A DNA stretch of 64,000 bases from assembly GCF_023159225.1 (NCBI RefSeq), contig NC_063163.1, positions 109,275,885 through 109,339,884 of the forward strand, given 5' to 3'. The stretch's first letter is position 1, and every line of letters begins with the position of its first letter. This document shows, in pieces, positions 39,230-49,063 of the stretch. Under the pieces are notes generated by a model. It saw nothing but the letters and a program-made list of their open reading frames with translations, was not told the origin of the DNA and made no database searches. The translations under genes and the position numbers were made by a program. The stretch is from Perognathus longimembris pacificus. Its lineage: Eukaryota; Chordata; Mammalia; Rodentia; Heteromyidae.

Positions 39230-39504
39230 AAATAAATAAAAATAATAGTACACATGAGGTACAGTGAACAAAAGTCAATTTTCCCCAGAAGAAAATATTT
39301 TTCAACTTTTGAAAACAATCTACATTCCCTCCCAACCTACATTTATTGTTCTGTTATACAGGTTTTAGAATTAAATTTTGTAATTGAAAAGCATCTTTAC
39401 TTGAAGATGAAGAAACTAGATCTCAATTCAAAAAGTATGAAACTAATAAGTGTTAAAGCATTATCAGAAACTTAAGATGTCAAATTACTCCACTGGCACT
39501 ATAC

Positions 39505-39657
39505 TACTTTTGCCATGCCTCCAGCCTTGCTTTTTGCTGGTTTACTTGAATATGGAATTTCGTGGACATTCTGTCTGGGATAGCTTCAAACCAAGATAGT
39601 CTGGATCTAGTCTTCCTAAGTAGATAGCATTACAAGAGTTAGCCACTGGCACCTAGA
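39505..39657 (-). mobile_element. Partial B4-like SINE
   Basis: B1-like half and linker only (GGGATAGCTTCAAACC, AAGTAGATAGCATTACAAG, GCACCTAG). Confidence 0.5.
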
Positions 39658-40538
39658 AACCTCTCTCTTATGATCACAGGTTCCAATTTAATGTTATAAA
39701 ACTCTTTCTAAAATGTAAACCTATAAAATACATCAAAATTGATTTTTAAAATAAAAACTTAAAAATTACATTTTGCATGTTATTATCATTCTCACTGTGA
39801 TTGAGTCTCTGCTTGTAAAATAATCTGTGTATAAACAAAAAGAGTATTTAGACTTTTACAATTTTGTGTCATAGCAGCAGAAGATGAGAAAATTTGGTTT
39901 AATTAAAACAAATATATTTGTTTCCTATTAATATATGAGGATGACAAAAACAAATACTGTAGTTGATTTTAGAAGTCCTCCCTGTGAAAAAAATTATTGA
40001 ACAAAGGTTAAGTGGAATCAGATTTATTGAATTTCCAAACACTTAACAGAATCACACTAAACTTGCACTAAAACTCTATGGTATAGATAAAATTGTTTCA
40101 ATGTGGGTGTTACCCTAACTTCTTAGGAAGCAGCAAATTTGACCAGGTTCTAATTCTTGTCAGATGAGCTCTGTTATCACAAATAATTTATCTGTTATGT
40201 TCACATTGTATTTTCAGAATCTGTTATTCTCTGGAAGATTTTCCAGATCTATTCATTGAAAGAACATATTACAAAAAAAAAACCCAACATCTAAATATTT
40301 TCCATTAGTCTACATCAATTTGATGTCTCTACTTTGCAACCATTTACTTACTACCTTCTATTCCTGTATAAAAAATTACAAAAGCAAGATGAGGATAATA
40401 TTTGACTGTTTTTTTTCCCCTAAAGTGTCTCTAAGTTCTCACCCGACTGAGTGCATTACATAAGCCACACGGAAGTACTTTGTTCAATGGTCTTATTACA
40501 TAGTTCAGGGAGTTCCAAGCTATGGTTCTCCTGGTTCC

Positions 40539-40541
<3 letters not shown>

Positions 40542-40595
<54 letters not shown>

Positions 40596-40655
40596 GCTCT
40601 TGCTCTCTTTCTTGCTCTCTTTCTTGCTCTCTTTATGTGTGTCTCTCTCTCTTTC
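40542..40655. repeat. (CT)n with higher-order CTTGCTCTCTTT repeat
   Basis: About 24 CT units followed by three copies of a 12-bp unit (TTCTTGCTCTCT-like) and more CT. A compound, variable-length array is expected. Confidence 0.95.
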
Positions 40656-41940
40656 AATATATGCAAATCAATGAGCATATTTAAAGCCATATAGGAAGCA
40701 ATTTAAATTCAGAATCTTCAGTTTTTCCAATATTATTCTGCCTTTAGCTACTGCAATGACTATTAATAATAGTGATTTTCACATTTGCAGAATCTGAACC
40801 ATTTTCAATTTACCACACCATACAAACGATCCTTCTTTGTGTAATAATTTCATTGTTTTTTCATTTCAACAACATGTAAATGCAAACTGATGTAAACATT
40901 TGTGCCGATGGGAAGAAACACTCCAGCCACAGTACTAACAGCTTTCAGATTGCATAGAGTTTTCAGTGGATCTTCTTAAAGTACACATTGGGATTCAAGA
41001 AGTCTTGGGTGGTGTTCTGACACTGCATTTTTAATAAGACTTAATTTTGGTTGTCATTGTTGATTTCTGGATTAAAATTTAAGTAGCAAGGCTATCAGCT
41101 ATGTTTTTTCCAGAGTGTACAACAAAATCACTACACAATACATGGAAACTCAATCAAAGATAATAAAAAGCTTTATCACCATTATCAGTAAATGTGTGAC
41201 CCAGGGACTCATAGTTCATAAGAACCTAGGAAAACTTGAATTCAGCTTGGAAACTATAAAAAGATTGTGTTCAGCACTTGGAAACCTAAAGATCTCAGAA
41301 AGATGACGGATTGGTTAAAGAATGAAATTCAGACCACAGAAAAGATTCAGAAAAAACTGATATGAATGAAATGATTTCACAATATTTTAAAAATGTCTTT
41401 TTATTTAGAAACCATACCATGCCTCATATGATGTTTTCATTGTATAATAAGTAAGACAACTTCCTATAAAGGGCTAATACATCTAGTGATTCTCCTGAGA
41501 TTTTTTTCCCAGACAGTCTATATGAGCACTTAAGAATGTGGATCCTGCTTTTGGACAGGGAATGCATATTGAAGAACCTGTTCATTTATGAGCAGGAACT
41601 AATGTGAAGTGAATGGAAATGGAGATGCCTAGACTGTGAAGATATTTTAAGGTTCTAATAAAACACACTTAGTTTTAAACACACTTAATTAAGTGTAATA
41701 ATGTTAGTGATTATTACAGTATTTGTCAAAAAGAAGAGTGTGGTTCAAGAAGTAATAAGGAAGTAAAACGCCTGAATTTTTGTTTCAGATTTGTAGCTTT
41801 TTCAGAAAGATATGCCAACTATGATGGCACAGCCTAAATAGTCACATACAATGAAAAGTAACAACTAGAATAAGGTCCTTTCATTTGTGACACTGTGTGA
41901 CTATAGGTGCTTTGGACAATTTTTTTTACTACTCATTTGA

Positions 41941-41998
41941 GTATGTGTGTATATATATATGCATTATAATATACATACATATGTTTGTATATATATAT
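41941..41998. repeat. (TA)n-rich tract
   Basis: Alternating TA/TG/CA purine-pyrimidine stretch, imperfect. Confidence 0.85.
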
Positions 41999-42315
41999 TT
42001 AGTTTCTCCATGAAGCATATACTCTTTTACTTTCTTTTGGTTTGGTTTATGAGTTATTCTACCATTAGTCAATTAAAAAGAGAGACATAGAATAGTGTGT
42101 TGGACACTCACTGGCCCTATATGAGCATTTCCTATGTGGTAAAAAAATGATGTGAAGACACAAGTAAAGATATAACATGAGATAATACACAGGAAATATT
42201 CAATAAACTGTTCTGAGTGAAATAGTTTCCAGAATTTAAAGGCAGGCTAATCAGCTTTTTACTGAGATGTTTGGAAAATGTTTGTATGAATATTTAAATA
42301 TTTAATCTCCTAAAA

Positions 42316-42530
42316 TCTAGACACTGGTGGCTCCCACCTGTAATTTTAGCTACTGTGGTGGCTGTGATCAGGAGGACTGAGGGTCAAAGTCATCCTGGAC
42401 AGAAAGCTATGGGATTTAATTTCAAAAAATGACTAGAAAAAGGTAGGATACAGGTATGACTCAAGTGGTAGAACACCAGCTGAGTAAGCATTAGGCCTTG
42501 AGTTTAAACCCCAATGTTGGCAAAAGAAAT
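42316..42530 (+). mobile_element. B4-like SINE
   Basis: Sense copy, diverged: CACTGGTGGCTCCCACCTGTAA at the left, GACTCAAGTGGTAGAACACC and CCTTGAGTTTAAACCCC on the right, short A-rich end. Confidence 0.75.
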
Positions 42531-43397
42531 AAATGGAATGAAACAAAAGTACTCAAGTGTGTAGTTTTTAGTATGAAGAAAAGGGAGAGAAGGCAGTCTA
42601 AGGGAAAGGGAATATTTTAGAGATGTATTTAAGAAAATTATCTTTATATGTTATTTTTAGTTCATACAATCCTACTCAATTCCCCTATAAATTGACCTTG
42701 TTTGTTTTGATAAATCTCACTTTTGTCTTCAAGGCCCAGTTATTTAACATTTTCTTTTTAAAGTCTCATGTAAGCTCTAGACCACTGATTATTATAGTTC
42801 AATTCTTCAAAAACTGTACCTGATTATTATCCCAAAGAAAATTAATCCTTGTGCCATTGGATATTCAAAATCCATAGTGAAATCATAACAATAAATACCA
42901 TAACAGTAATGTGGTAAGATAGCAGGTCTAAGGATAAGAAGAGGTATTTTGTGCTGTGATCATATTAATAATGAATGGTCATCAACTGTAATACAAACCC
43001 ATATGTATGACGGGTATGGAATTTCAACCGCTGAATTTTTGACAGCCTTTGAGGTAGCAGGATCACCTAATGACAGGTCAGGCTCAGAGCTTAACAATGT
43101 GAAGGAAACTTTGGGAAGAGATCCAGAATTAAGGGTCCTGACTCACGACTGATAGGAAGGCCAAAGAAAGAGATTCATTTTAGGTACGAGAATGCAGTTT
43201 ATGGGGTTTAGAAAGTGAATGCACAGTCATATGGATTCAGTCCAAAAAAATCTCGATTATATGGAGAAGACAGGACATGTTTTGCTAATAGTAGCCATAA
43301 ATTAAAAGAGTTGTTCCAGAAGGGATTCCCTTGCAAAAATTTTACCACATTAGGTAAGTGACAAAGTGCTCTTCTTTGCATATTAAAAGAAAGTTCA

Positions 43398-43603
43398 GGG
43401 GCTGGGGATATGGCCTAGTGGCAAGAGAGCTTGCTTCGTATACATGAGGCCCTGGGTTCGATTCCCCAGCACCACATATACAGAAAACGGCCAGAAGTGG
43501 CTCTGTGGCTCAAGTGGCAGAGTGCTAGCCTTGAGCAAAAGGAAGCCAGGGACAGTGCTCAGGCCCTGAGTCCAAGGCCCAGGACTGGCCAAAAAAAAAA
43601 AAA
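43398..43603 (+). mobile_element. Dimeric ID-like SINE
   Basis: Complete, young copy with an A-tail. The duplication AAAAGAAAGTTCA (43385-43397, repeated ending at 43615) begins at TT|AAAA, a perfect L1 endonuclease site. Confidence 0.94.
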
Positions 43604-43742
43604 AAAGAAAGTTCAGTGTGACACTGTGGTAGATTCTCAATAAATGGCAACTGTATCTTATTGTCTTACACATATCAGAGAGTAATTGATTGGCCTGTTT
43701 ATAAAAAAGTATTCTCACTAAATATGTAAAACCTTAAATGAA

Positions 43743-43744
<2 letters not shown>

Positions 43745-43781
<37 letters not shown>

Positions 43782-43809
43782 TGTGTGTGTCTGTGTGTCT
43801 GTGTGTGTT
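43745..43809. repeat. (GT)n microsatellite with CTGTGTGT variants
   Basis: Long GT run with interspersed CTGTGTGTGT units at the right end. Confidence 0.97.
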
Positions 43810-44033
43810 GGTACTAAGAATTAAACTCAGGGCCTGAGACTGTCCCTTAACTTGTTTTGCTCAAAGCTAATTCTTTGCCACTTGAGCCACAGCTACATTT
43901 CTGTATTTTTGGTAGCTAAATGGAGATAAATGTTACATGGATTTTTTAAACTGAGCTGACTTTGACTTTGAACCATGGGCCACAGATATGAACCCCTGAG
44001 TAGCAGGGATTACAGGTGTGAACTACTGGTGCC
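43809..44033 (-). mobile_element. B4-like SINE next to GT microsatellite
   Basis: Reverse copy: AATTAAACTCAGGGCCTGAG, GCCACTTGAGCCACAGC, B1-like end GAGTAGCAGGGATTACAGG. The GT array occupies the tail position. Confidence 0.75.
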
Positions 44034-44195
44034 CTTTTGGAAAAAAGTATTTTACAAATGTTCACATACACAAATCTCTAGCAATCACAACAGTCCTCAA
44101 AACGAAAGACTTACCTGTGAACAACTTCGGCGGGGCCTAGTGTCTGAGTTATATGCAACTTAAACAGAAGATCCACTGAACTGCCTTTGTCCTCC

Positions 44196-44736
44196 CCCCA
44201 ACATTGTCAAAGTGAATAACAGAGGGGTTACAGTTCATATATAAGGCAGTGAGTTCATTTCTTGTTCAACTTGTTACCTCCTTCCTCATTTTTCCCCTGC
44301 CTGCCCACTCCCTCTTTTCCTCTCCCTACCATGAGTTGTACAGTTGGTTTACACCAAATGGCTTTGTAAGTATTGCTTTTGGAGTAGTTTGTCTTTTTAT
44401 CTTTTGTCTCTTAATTTTGATATTCCCTTTCCCTTCCCTAGTTCTAATACACGTATATACACTATCCAGGGTACTCAGATTAGATACAGTGATAGCGGGG
44501 GTCCAACCACAGGAAAGGAATATGAGAGAAACAAAGAAAAAGGTATGGTTTCACATGCATGTTGAAAATAATTACAACAATGACATAACACTTGTTTCCA
44601 TAATGTGGAGTCCATTTCATTTAGCATCATCTTATGTGTTCATAAGGGAATAGCTATTGGGCAATTGTGATCTTCTGCTCTGACTAGCCTAAACATGTGC
44701 TAATTATTCCCTATGAGGGAAACTGTAGAGTCCATG
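44196..44736 (-). mobile_element. L1 3' segment of a twin-primed (5'-inverted) insertion
   Basis: Antisense L1 3' UTR plus the last codons of ORF2, parallel to 55700-56238 of the intact element (for example the shared GGTTAC motif and the TAGAGTCCA block). It stops abruptly at about 44736 and is joined head-to-head to a sense-oriented ORF2 segment. No clear poly-T is left at the left edge; C-rich sequence is found there instead. Confidence 0.85.
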
Positions 44737-45185
44737 CATTAAACTGCAGAGCTTCTGTAGGGAAAAGGACATAGCTTGCAAGATAAGCAGAAAGCCCACA
44801 GATTGGGAGAAGAACTTTACCAGCTATACAATGGACAAAGGCCTCATATTTAAAATATACACAGAACTTAAAAAATTAAATTCCTCCAAATCAAATCCTC
44901 AAAGAATCAACGGCCCCCTCAACAAGTGGGCGAAAGACCTAAAAAGAGACTTCTCTGCAGAGGAAATGAGAATGGCCAAGAGACACATGAAGAAGTCACT
45001 GGACATAAAAGAAATGCAAATCAAAACAACATTGAGATTCCACCTCACCCCAGTAAGAATGTCCATTATCAGGAAAACTAACAACAAATGGTGGAGGGGA
45101 TGTGGCCAAAAGGGAACCCTACTTCATTGTTGGTGGGAATGTAAACTTGTTCAACAATTCTGGAAAGAGCTATGGAGATTCTTTA

Positions 45186-45261
45186 GAAGGCTAAACATAG
45201 TCTATGGCCATACAACCCTGAACGTGCCCAAGCTCATCTGATCTCGGAAGGCTAAACATAG
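45186..45261. repeat. 15-bp direct repeats flanking the 5S fragment
   Basis: GAAGGCTAAACATAG is present at 45186-45200 and again at 45247-45261. Only one copy (AGAAGGCTCAATATAG in form) exists in the uninterrupted L1 sequence. This is the target-site duplication of the 5S insertion. Confidence 0.85.
45200..45250 (+). pseudogene. 5S rRNA 5' fragment (tailless retropseudogene) inserted in L1
   Basis: Fifty-one bases match the start of mammalian 5S rRNA, from its first base (GTCTATGGCCATAC...) to about nucleotide 50 (...TCTGATCTCGGAAG), with a few substitutions. There is no A-tail. A perfect 15-bp direct repeat (GAAGGCTAAACATAG) flanks it at 45186-45200 and 45247-45261, sharing a few bases with its ends. 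The intact L1 has no insertion at the equivalent place. A complete 5' end, truncated 3' end, absence of a tail and a target duplication are the hallmarks of mammalian tailless retropseudogenes. The 5S internal promoter (boxes beyond nucleotide 50) is missing, so it should be transcriptionally dead. Confidence 0.85.
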
Positions 45262-45651
45262 AGCTCCCCTTGACCTAGCAGCCCCACTTTTGGGCATCTA
45301 CCCAAAAGATTACAAGCAAAAACACACTAAAGCCACCAGCACAACAATGTTCATCACAGCTCAATTTGTCATTGCTAAAATATGGAACCAACCCAGATGT
45401 CTCTCAATAGACGAATGGATGAGGAAAATGTGGTACATATACACAATGGAATTCTATGCCTCTATCAGAAAGAACAACATTGCCCCATTTGTAAGGAAAT
45501 GGAAGGATTTGGAAAAAATTATACTAAGTGAAGTGAGCCAGACCCAAAGAAACATTGACTCTATGCCTTTTTTTTTCCCTTCAGATCTTCAACAACTAGC
45601 AATGCATGACTATGTCCCTGTTAGAAAAGAAAATATAAAACATAGACTTTA

Positions 45652-45953
45652 AAACCAGGCACAGGCAGTTCATGCCTATATCCCAGCTACTAAGGAGGGC
45701 TGAGTTCTGAGGATGGCTGTTTTAAGCTTTTATTGTCTTTAAGCCGTTGGACCCAAGCATTGCCATTCAACAAAGCAGTTTCTGAGTGCAGTGAGTCTGT
45801 GAAATTTTTAACTCCAAAGAACCACCAGAAAACCAGAAGGAAGGCTGTGGCTCAAGTGGTAGGTTGCTAATCTTCAGTGAAAAAAAGAACAACAAAACAA
45901 AACCCCAAAGCCCAGTGATAGCATCCAGGTCCCGAGTTGAAGCACCAGGACAC
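45652..45953 (+). mobile_element. B4-like SINE with ~55-bp internal insertion
   Basis: B1-like left part (45652-45725) and ID-like right part (about 45790-45950, GGCTGTGGCTCAAGTGG...CCCGAGTTGAAGCACC) are in the expected order. Between them, 45731-45785 is not SINE and includes a 17-mer that recurs at 47025-47041. Followed by a CT microsatellite. Confidence 0.75.
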
Positions 45954-46008
45954 ACTCTCTCTCTCTGTCTCTCTCTCTCTCTCTCCCCCTCCTCCCCCCC
46001 ACCCCACC
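45954..46008. repeat. (CT)n grading into poly-C
   Basis: CT repeats followed by C-rich sequence; separates the B4 SINE from the CpG-rich block. Confidence 0.95.
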
Positions 46009-46031
46009 TTAGCTCTCTGCATGGAGCACAT

Positions 46032-46044
46032 TTCTAGAACATTC
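46032..46044. promoter_or_regulatory. Perfect heat-shock element (3 units)
   Basis: TTCTAGAACATTC: TTC-nn-GAA-nn-TTC with exact spacing, the trimeric HSF1 site. Confidence 0.5.
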
Positions 46045-46097
46045 TCTAGAGTGTTAGAGAGCCATCTGGAAATAAGGGAGCTCCCTGAGATAGAGGA

Positions 46098-46105
46098 TTC
46101 TAGAA
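46098..46105. promoter_or_regulatory. Two-unit heat-shock element
   Basis: TTCTAGAA, a perfect inverted pair. Weak alone, but within the cluster. Confidence 0.3.
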
Positions 46106-46302
46106 GCATGGACAAACAGAAAAAGCTTGCAATCCCACCCTGTCTCAGAACCCATTTTGAACACAAATTCAACTTCCTCATGAGGGAAGCCTAGTAGGGC
46201 TCAGTCAACATTGTTTCCACCTGTGTTCAGTACCAAACTGGTTCAAGCCAACAACAGGGAGATAACAAACCTAGAGGCATCCCTCGGCCTAGCTGCCTGG
46301 GC

Positions 46303-46315
46303 TTCCAGAACATTC
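46303..46315. promoter_or_regulatory. Perfect heat-shock element (3 units)
   Basis: TTCCAGAACATTC: the same TTC-nn-GAA-nn-TTC architecture 271 bp downstream of the first. Neighbouring sequence (AGAACATTCT...GTCTGGAAT) echoes the first site, hinting at an old internal duplication. Confidence 0.5.
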
Positions 46316-47186
46316 TAGCACTGTCTGGAATGTAAGACCATACACACTCTTCCCTTGTGTCCAGGACTGTTATCGCTACTTGGAACCAACTATGCAAGAT
46401 TTGGAGACCTGAAGCCTCGCGAGACTTCACGACTCACAAGACTTGACACCTCACGAGACTCTGTACCTCTTGAGAAGACATGGCCTGGGGAGACAAGCCA
46501 TACCGGAAGACAAGCCACACGAGATTCCCTGGAGAGCACGTCACTTCCTGTTTCTCCTGCCTCCAATGGAAGACGTGTCCTGCCCTCCGGACCCGCCCCC
46601 CTTCCCCCTGTCCAGGAACTGTAAGTTTCTGACCCTTTTCTCCCTGTTACATGGATTTTGCGTCTCCAGTGTGAGGGGACGGACAGCCTCAGCAGACTGG
46701 AAGTCCCACTGGCTAAGGAGAAAGCCAGGCCGGACTGAGGGTGCCAAGTCAGCACAAGCAAACACAGGCCACAGCATCAAGGCCTGAAATGGGCGTCTGC
46801 CGACACGGATGCTTCCCCCAGGAGGGTGACCCTCTTCTAGTCAGTTTGGACAGCCAGTTGTTAGGTATTAGTGCATTTCACAAGGGAAGGAAATGGCCCG
46901 GAGAGAGCAAGGTGGACAGCTCTGGAAAAATGGTGTGTGTTTCTGCCTTTCTTTTAATGTGGTTAAAAGTTGGGTTTTTCTTTTGTTTTTGTCATTTTTT
47001 TTAATATTTAGTTGCACAAAGGAGTTGCCATTCAACAAAGCTATTTTATGGGTCAATGTCATCTGTGTTTTTTCTCTTTACTAGATCCTCAGTTTAGCTG
47101 GAGGCTATCAGGGCTGTAGGTTCCTTTCCTACTCCTTCCCCTTCCCTCTTCCTCTTCACCTTCTTCCCTCTTCCCATTCCTTTTGT

Positions 47187-47407
47187 CAGCCCTGATGATT
47201 GAACTCAGGGCCTGGGCACTGTCCATGGGCTCTTTTTTTTTTTTTTTTTTTCTTCTCATACCACTTGAGCCACACTTTCAGCTTTTTGGTAATTAATTGA
47301 AGATGAGTCTAACGGACTTTCCTTTCTGGGCTGGCTACCAACAAAGATCCTCAGATCTTAACCTCCTGAGCTGTTAGAAGTACAGGTGTGAGCCATTGGC
47401 ACCCAGT
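47187..47407 (-). mobile_element. B4-like SINE with internal T run
   Basis: Reverse copy. A T run of about 20 (47231-47250) lies inside the ID-like part, where CTTTTTGCTCAAGG normally stands. Both halves otherwise present. Confidence 0.8.
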
Positions 47408-47712
47408 GTAGGTTCCTTATTGTTTGCTTTTGATGCTATGGCTTGAACCCAAGGTATCTAAAGCTAAACACTCTTTACCGTAGAGCAAAACTCCAGTCCC
47501 CTCATATACCTGGCCTACTGCCAATCTGTGCGTGCACAGAGTGCAATCCATACAGGCCTAGTGGGTGGGTTGTGATCTCAGCTACTCTAGAGGCTGAGGC
47601 AGGAGGATGGATGAAATGTAGAATGATGGCTCAAGTGCTGTAATTAGGAGCCAGTCCAGGCAACAGAGCAACATAGGGAGACCCCAATATCTTAAAATAA
47701 TAAAAAAGAGAA
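47408..47712 (+). mobile_element. Composite: reverse ID-like fragment then sense B1-like fragment
   Basis: 47430-47501 is a reverse ID-like piece (GGCTTGAACCCAAGGTATC). About 47552-47712 is a sense B1/7SL-like piece (AGCTACTCTAGAGGCTGAGG, AACATAGGGAGACCCC, A-rich end). The two were probably independent insertions. Confidence 0.6.
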
Positions 47713-48833
47713 AGAAACAAAAGAAAAACCCATAAGGCAGGTGAGGAAAAATTTACAGGCAAAAGAGCAATAATTGAAAAGTTGGAACAAAGTACTCTGG
47801 GTTTATGGAAGGCTTAGGGCTGCTTAAGTTCTCTGCAGCCAGAATAAGCAGATGAGACTGAACACATGGATTTTAGTGAGAGACTCCCAAATGTGTCATG
47901 CCTACATTGTGAGATTAAATTATTTTAGAATGAAGATATTCTAGAACCACTTGTACCAAATTCTAAAAGTAATCTATTATTTAGTCAGGTAGGTCTGAAA
48001 GTAACTAAAGTGCCTGCCATAACAAAATTCATTCTGAAAAATATGTAAATTCCATAATGAAATCCTTTTGTAAAATCAATTTATATTCAATTACAAAGAT
48101 TATAAAGAGTACAGAACAGAAATCACTCAAGATTACTAAGTTTACAATGTATAGCACCTAATAAACAAATACCTAGAAATTTACAAGGCAGAAAAATGTA
48201 ATCCTTGGCCTGGAAAATTAACCTTCACTAAAAACAAACTAGGAATGTTAGGAACTCTGGATTTAGCAGGTAAGAACATTTACTGCATATTGCTCAAGGA
48301 TTTAAAAGAAAACAAACAAGGGAGAACGTGAAGTTACAAAAGGAATGTGAATATTTATAATGATTCAGTGAGATTTTAAAAGAAATTTCTGAATGTGAAA
48401 TGATGCCCTTTGGAATAGCAATACTTACAATGTTTTGTTTTATTCACTATTTTCAAATACCTTTTATTATTCTTACCTCACTGCACTGGACTGAATCTCC
48501 AGTATAATACTGAAGAAGATCAATATCCACATCATGTTTCAAATCTTAGGGGAGAAACATCCCAACTGTAAAGTGTAACATTTATTGTGTGTTTTTCACA
48601 GGTACTCTTTATCAGGTTTAAGTTTCTTTTACACACACTTGTAGATATTTTAAGTTATAAAGCTGACTTCTTTTTCAACTGCTTTTTATGAATCTGTTGA
48701 GAGGATCCATGTGATATACTTTGATGATTACAATGTTTTATATTATGATACTTCATGTTAATAATCTAAACATTGTATTGACCAATCCCATTTAGTGATG
48801 GCATAAATCACCTATTATATATGGTATCATATT

Positions 48834-49063
48834 ATTTTTTGTCAGTTGTGGGGCTTGAACTCAGTGCCTAGGTGCTGTCTCTGAGGTCTTTTGCTCAGTG
48901 CTGGTGCTTTACCACTTTGAACCACAGCACTTCTGGATTTTGAGTGGTTAATTGGAGATAAGAGTCTCATGGGGACTTTTTTTTGCTGGGGCTGGCTTTG
49001 AACTATGATCAGATCTTAGTCTCCTGAGTAACTAGGATTACAGTTGTGAGCCACCAAAGCCGG
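48834..49063 (-). mobile_element. B4-like SINE
   Basis: Reverse copy: GGGGCTTGAACTCAGTGCC, TTGGAGATAAGAGTCTCATG, GAGTAACTAGGATTACAG. Confidence 0.8.

Larger units (their letters stand above)
35251..39504. other. Gene-free stretch, SINE-poor
   Basis: 4.2 kb with a purine-rich tract (36246-36325) and the isolated heat-shock-like element; otherwise nothing identified. Confidence 0.6.
39658..42315. other. Gene-free stretch
   Basis: Contains the compound CT array and a TA-rich tract; no coding evidence. Confidence 0.6.
44741..45565 (+). pseudogene. Inverted L1 ORF2 C-terminal segment (pseudogene)
   Basis: Sense-strand L1 ORF2 equivalent to about residues 1015-1268 of the intact copy (intact coordinates about 57003 down to 56227). 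It is readable as two open stretches (44831-45241 and 45290-45652) separated by a 61-bp net insertion. The Cys/His motif (WRGCGQK...HCWWECK) is visible. The segment ends at GACTCTATG (45557-45565), the point at which the neighbouring antisense segment also ends, so the two overlap by about 10 bp in L1 coordinates, the signature of twin priming. No endonuclease or RT domain is present; nonfunctional. Confidence 0.88.
46020..46626 (+). promoter_or_regulatory. Candidate CpG-rich, heat-shock-element promoter or solitary LTR
   Basis: The only CpG-containing block outside the L1. From left to right it holds two perfect three-unit heat-shock elements (46032-46044, 46303-46315), one two-unit element (46098-46105), a CTCGCGAG palindrome near 46418, a CRE/ETS-like pair (CACGTCACTTCCTG, about 46538-46551), a CCAAT box (46564), a GC box (CCGCCCCCC, about 46594) and a consensus splice donor (GTAAGT at 46621). 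No TATA box is seen. I cannot tell a host promoter from an LTR; long frames across it (46390-46787, both strands) have no recognisable product. Confidence 0.4.

Noticed and set aside
43395..43718. 107-codon minus frame
   Set aside because: Antisense reading of a dimeric SINE (same LSTVPGF-type peptide as other copies).
44249..44653. 134-codon plus frame
   Set aside because: Antisense L1 3' UTR, as at 13052.
45200..45250. Functional 5S rRNA gene
   Set aside because: Only the first ~50 nt are present, without the internal promoter boxes or terminator, and it is flanked by L1 sequence.
46390..46787. 123- and 114-codon frames on opposite strands
   Set aside because: Both lie in GC-rich sequence with no recognisable domain; low stop density explains them.
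45760..47041. Target-site duplication of a 1.25-kb element
   Set aside because: SINE sequence continues past the left 17-mer, so an element does not begin there; reported instead as an unexplained repeat.
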